A DNA stretch of 64,000 nucleotides. Origin: Campylobacteraceae bacterium (GTDB lineage: Bacteria; Campylobacterota; Campylobacteria; Campylobacterales; Sulfurovaceae). Position 1 is the first letter of the stretch. The number at the start of each line of letters is the position of its first letter. The notes beneath the pieces were generated by a model. It made no database searches. It was given only the letters and a program-made list of their open reading frames with translations, and was not told where the DNA came from. The DNA lies in assembly GCA_027038275.1 (NCBI GenBank), contig JALVXC010000002.1, positions 1 to 64,000 on the forward strand, given 5' to 3'. Made by a program: the position numbers and the translations under genes. This document shows positions 61,273 to 64,000 of this stretch, in pieces.

Positions 61273-61574
61273 TGATTGGTGTAAATCACTATCTGATACT
61301 ATCAGGCTTACTGTTTAGTATAGGATTTATGGGTGTACTTAGAAGAAAAAATCTTTTGATGCTCTTCTTTGCTACAGAAGTTATGCTAAATGCTGTAAAT
61401 ATTGCTTTTGCAGCAATTGGTAGCTACTATGGTGACTTGTCAGGGCAGATGTTTGCCTTTTTCATCATTGCTGTTGCAGCCTCAGAGGTGGCTGTTGGTT
61501 TGGGGCTTTTAATCCTACTCTATAAGAAGTATGGTTCATTAGACCTTGAAGTTATCTCATCAATGAAAGGATAG
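61272..61574 (+). CDS. nuoK: NADH-quinone oxidoreductase subunit K
   Basis: 100 residues, three spans. The conserved glutamates lie in FFATEVMLNAVNIAF and AVAASEVAVGLGLLI. It is part of the proton channel. Confidence 0.96.
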   Translation: MIGVNHYLILSGLLFSIGFMGVLRRKNLLMLFFATEVMLNAVNIAFAAIGSYYGDLSGQMFAFFIIAVAASEVAVGLGLLILLYKKYGSLDLEVISSMKG

Positions 61575-61579
61575 GAAGA

Positions 61580-63490
61580 ATGGAAAATTTGGTATATGTA
61601 GCACTCTTTGCTCCTTTTGTTGGGTCATTGTTTGCTGGACTATTTTTTGCAAGAAGTCCAAAGACGCATCTAGTAGGTGTTGTTAACTCTACGCTTATTG
61701 GACTTGCATTTATTGCCTCTGTAATATTAGCACTACATGTTGCAGAGCAGGGGTCAGTTCATGTTACTATGATGACATGGATTGACATTGGTGATTTAAA
61801 TATCCCATTTGGTTTTAAGGTAGATGAGGTCTCTGTTACCATGATGTTAGTTGTTACTTTGGTCTCTACAATTGTACACATCTACTCAACAGGCTACATG
61901 GACCATGACAGAGCCTACAACCGTTTCTTTGCTTACCTTTCAGCATTTGTCTTCTCTATGATGATTTTGGTCATGAGTGACAACTTTGCTGGGTTGTTTA
62001 TAGGTTGGGAAGGTGTTGGGGTTTGTTCTTGGTTACTTATTGGTTTTTGGTATCACAAAGCAGACAGACCATTTGAAGAGAACCCATCAATCTCACCATC
62101 TTGGGCAGCAAATGAGGCGTTTATTATGAACCGTGTAGCTGACCTTGGAATGTTGGTTGGTATCTTCCTTATCTATTGGAATATTGGTTCTTTACAATAT
62201 GATGTTGTATTTGAATCACTTAAAAATTTAGATAGTGGAACTCTTGTAGCAATTGCAATTGCTCTGTTTATTGGTGCAATGGGTAAATCGGCTCAATTCC
62301 CACTCCATACATGGCTTACTGATGCTATGGAAGGACCTACACCTGTTTCTGCATTGATTCACGCAGCAACTATGGTAACAGCAGGGGTATTTTTAGTTAT
62401 TCGTGCAAACCCTCTCTACTCATTAGATGCTGTTCATGGAGTTTCAATGTTTATCGCTTCTCTTGGTGCATTTGTTGCATTCTATGCAGCCTCAATGGCA
62501 CTAAGTGCAAGAGATATTAAACGTATTGTTGCTCTCTCAACCCTTTCACAGTTAGGGTACATGTTTGCAGCAGCTGGTCTTGGTGCTTACTGGATTGCTC
62601 TTTTTCACCTTGCAGCTCACGCATTCTTTAAAGCTCTTCTCTTCTTGGGGGCTGGTAACGTTATGCATGCAATGGATGATGAACTTGACATCTTTAAGAT
62701 GGGTGGTATGAAAAAGGTAATGTTTGGCTCTTATGTCTATATGTTTATAGCTTCATTCGCTTTAGCAGGTCTTCCATTTATGGCAGGTTTCTACTCAAAA
62801 GATGCAATTATTGAGAGTGCATTTAATGATGGCTCATATATTATTTGGTTTATTTTAGTTGTTACTGCTGGTATGACAGCCTTCTATAGCTTTAGACAAG
62901 TATTCTTTATATTCCATGGTGAAGAGCGTTATAAAGCTTTAGGTTTCCACCCACACGATATGTACAAGTATGTATTAGTTGCAATGTCTCCATTAGCTAT
63001 TCTTGCTATTACATTTGGTTGGTTTATGGATGACTACCATGAGTTTATTACAAGATTACTTCCTGATTATGAGATGAGTCATCATACTCACCATTTAGCT
63101 CCATACTTAGGAGGATTAGTTATTGTCTTAGCAGTGACTGGAATTATTATAGCATATAAGAAATATGCAGGTAGAGGTGAAAAAGCTTGGAAGAGAGATG
63201 AGGAGTTTGAACAATCATTCCTCTATAAATTGGTATCAAACCAGTACTATGTACCACACTTCTATGACCAATATATTGTTCAGCCATATAAGATTGCATC
63301 TGCAAAATTCTGGGAGCTAGATAAAGCAGTGGTTGATGGTTTTGTAGACTTTATTGGTAAAGGTGCATACAAAACAGGTGATATCTCAAGAGGAATGCAA
63401 AATGGTAACCTCTCATCATACCTTAACTGGATGGGTGTTGGTGCTATGATTTTAGTTCTTATTGCTGTAATATCATCGGTAATAGGGTAA
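61580..63490 (+). CDS. nuoL: NADH-quinone oxidoreductase subunit L
   Basis: 636 residues, an antiporter-like pump with about 16 spans and the long lateral helix. GWEGVGVCSWLLIGFWY, the pump lysine region GAMGKSAQFPLHTWLTDAMEGPTPVSALIHAATMV and the HAFFKALLFLGAGNVMHA block are all intact. Confidence 0.97.
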   Translation: MENLVYVALFAPFVGSLFAGLFFARSPKTHLVGVVNSTLIGLAFIASVILALHVAEQGSVHVTMMTWIDIGDLNIPFGFKVDEVSVTMMLVVTLVSTIVHIYSTGYMDHDRAYNRFFAYLSAFVFSMMILVMSDNFAGLFIGWEGVGVCSWLLIGFWYHKADRPFEENPSISPSWAANEAFIMNRVADLGMLVGIFLIYWNIGSLQYDVVFESLKNLDSGTLVAIAIALFIGAMGKSAQFPLHTWLTDAMEGPTPVSALIHAATMVTAGVFLVIRANPLYSLDAVHGVSMFIASLGAFVAFYAASMALSARDIKRIVALSTLSQLGYMFAAAGLGAYWIALFHLAAHAFFKALLFLGAGNVMHAMDDELDIFKMGGMKKVMFGSYVYMFIASFALAGLPFMAGFYSKDAIIESAFNDGSYIIWFILVVTAGMTAFYSFRQVFFIFHGEERYKALGFHPHDMYKYVLVAMSPLAILAITFGWFMDDYHEFITRLLPDYEMSHHTHHLAPYLGGLVIVLAVTGIIIAYKKYAGRGEKAWKRDEEFEQSFLYKLVSNQYYVPHFYDQYIVQPYKIASAKFWELDKAVVDGFVDFIGKGAYKTGDISRGMQNGNLSSYLNWMGVGAMILVLIAVISSVIG

Positions 63491-63500
63491 GGGAGAAGAG

Positions 63501-64000
63501 ATGGATAGTATATTAAGTATATTAATATTTTTCCCTGCATTAGCAGGGTTTTTAGGATTTGTTGTAGATAAAAATTCAGCAAAGGTTTATGGAATATCTG
63601 TAGCTGCAATTGAGTTGATACTCTCTCTTGTATTATGGGGAAAATTTGACCTTAATAATGCAGGAATGCAGTTTGTTGAAAAGATAGATATTATTCCTCA
63701 GTTTGGTATCTCTTACAATGTAGGAGTAGATGGAATTTCACTTTTTATCATTATTATGGCTGCATTGATTACACTTCTTGGAATTATCTTACTTAGAGAT
63801 GACACTAAAAATATGAAAAATATGATTGTCTCTCTACTCTTTTTAGAGATGACCATGGTAGGTGTTTTCCTTACATTAGATGCAGTTATGTTCTACCTAT
63901 TTTGGGAACTTTCATTAGTTCCAATGCTTTACATCATTGGTGCATGGGGTGGACCAGATAGAGTTTATGCTGCTGTTAAGTTCTTCTTGTATACCTTTGC
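63501..64000 (+). CDS. nuoM: NADH-quinone oxidoreductase subunit M (partial)
   Basis: Starts at ATG 63501 behind GGGAGAAGAG and runs off the right edge after 166 codons. The visible part shows the antiporter-like signature GVDGISLFIIIMAALI and FYLFWELSLVPMLYIIGAWGG with the conserved glutamate. It was not listed in the ORF track because it is open-ended. Confidence 0.93.
   Translation, partial: MDSILSILIFFPALAGFLGFVVDKNSAKVYGISVAAIELILSLVLWGKFDLNNAGMQFVEKIDIIPQFGISYNVGVDGISLFIIIMAALITLLGIILLRDDTKNMKNMIVSLLFLEMTMVGVFLTLDAVMFYLFWELSLVPMLYIIGAWGGPDRVYAAVKFFLYTF

Overview
The window is a low-GC chromosomal segment of a Campylobacterota (Epsilonproteobacteria) species. The best fit is a Sulfurovum/Sulfurimonas-like marine or chemolithotrophic lineage. 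The evidence is the tRNA(Thr-Tyr-Gly-Thr)-tuf-rpmG-tRNA(Trp)-secE-nusG-rplKAJL-rpoB-rpoC-rpsL-rpsG-fusA order, a complex I operon with no NADH-binding NuoE/NuoF but with two NuoG paralogues, an hisH/hisA pair, and the style of the outer membrane proteins. The genus is an inference; no 16S or database comparison was possible.

Layout. 1-127: C-terminal end of leuC. 0.3-2.5 kb: a SPOR-like secreted protein, a small protein with a C-terminal membrane tail, and an outer membrane barrel. 2.5-4.2 kb (minus): nitroreductase and YaaA. 4.3-22.4 kb: information-processing block of five tRNAs, tuf, bL33, secE, nusG, rplK/A/J/L, rpoB, rpoC, a minus-strand lipoprotein, rpsL, rpsG and fusA, with many structured leaders and attenuator-like hairpins. 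22.6-29.1 kb: an 1878-residue SdrD/DUF11/CshA-type surface protein and a beta-barrel. 29.2-35.6 kb: hisH, an inserted ATPase+TOPRIM pair, hisA, prmA, ftsH and a methyltransferase. 35.6-37.6 kb: a tiny secreted protein, a leucine-rich leader peptide with attenuator, and leuA. 37.9-41.8 kb: a TPR protein and a three-gene peptidoglycan-recycling set. 41.8-45.0 kb (minus): sbcC preceded by a 50-residue ORF. 45.1-49.0 kb: a sulfatase/LTA-synthase-like remnant, a glutamate-receptor-like ion channel, a di-heme peroxidase and a FadL porin. 49.3-64.0 kb: nuoABCD, a small E-like subunit, a GltD-like F replacement, nuoG1, nuoG2, nuoHIJKL and the start of nuoM.

How the genes work together. The 4-22 kb block is the core translation/transcription machinery with its own regulatory RNA. 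The nuo operon encodes a proton-pumping quinone reductase whose electron-input module is rebuilt: an N3-like domain fused to a GltD-type flavoprotein, plus two NuoG subunits with different cluster complements. leuA is under what looks like classical leader-peptide attenuation.

The best candidates for something new are: (a) the OLD/AriA-like ATPase plus TOPRIM pair spliced into the histidine operon immediately after a long REP-like palindrome whose outer arms match a second palindrome in front of the L10 leader; (b) the twin hairpins with identical loops and covarying stems between rplL and rpoB; (c) the remodelled complex I input module; (d) a receptor-channel with no TVGYGD filter; and (e) a C-terminal membrane tail shared by a giant adhesin-like protein and a 93-residue protein. 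No CRISPR array, rRNA, insertion sequence or prophage was seen.
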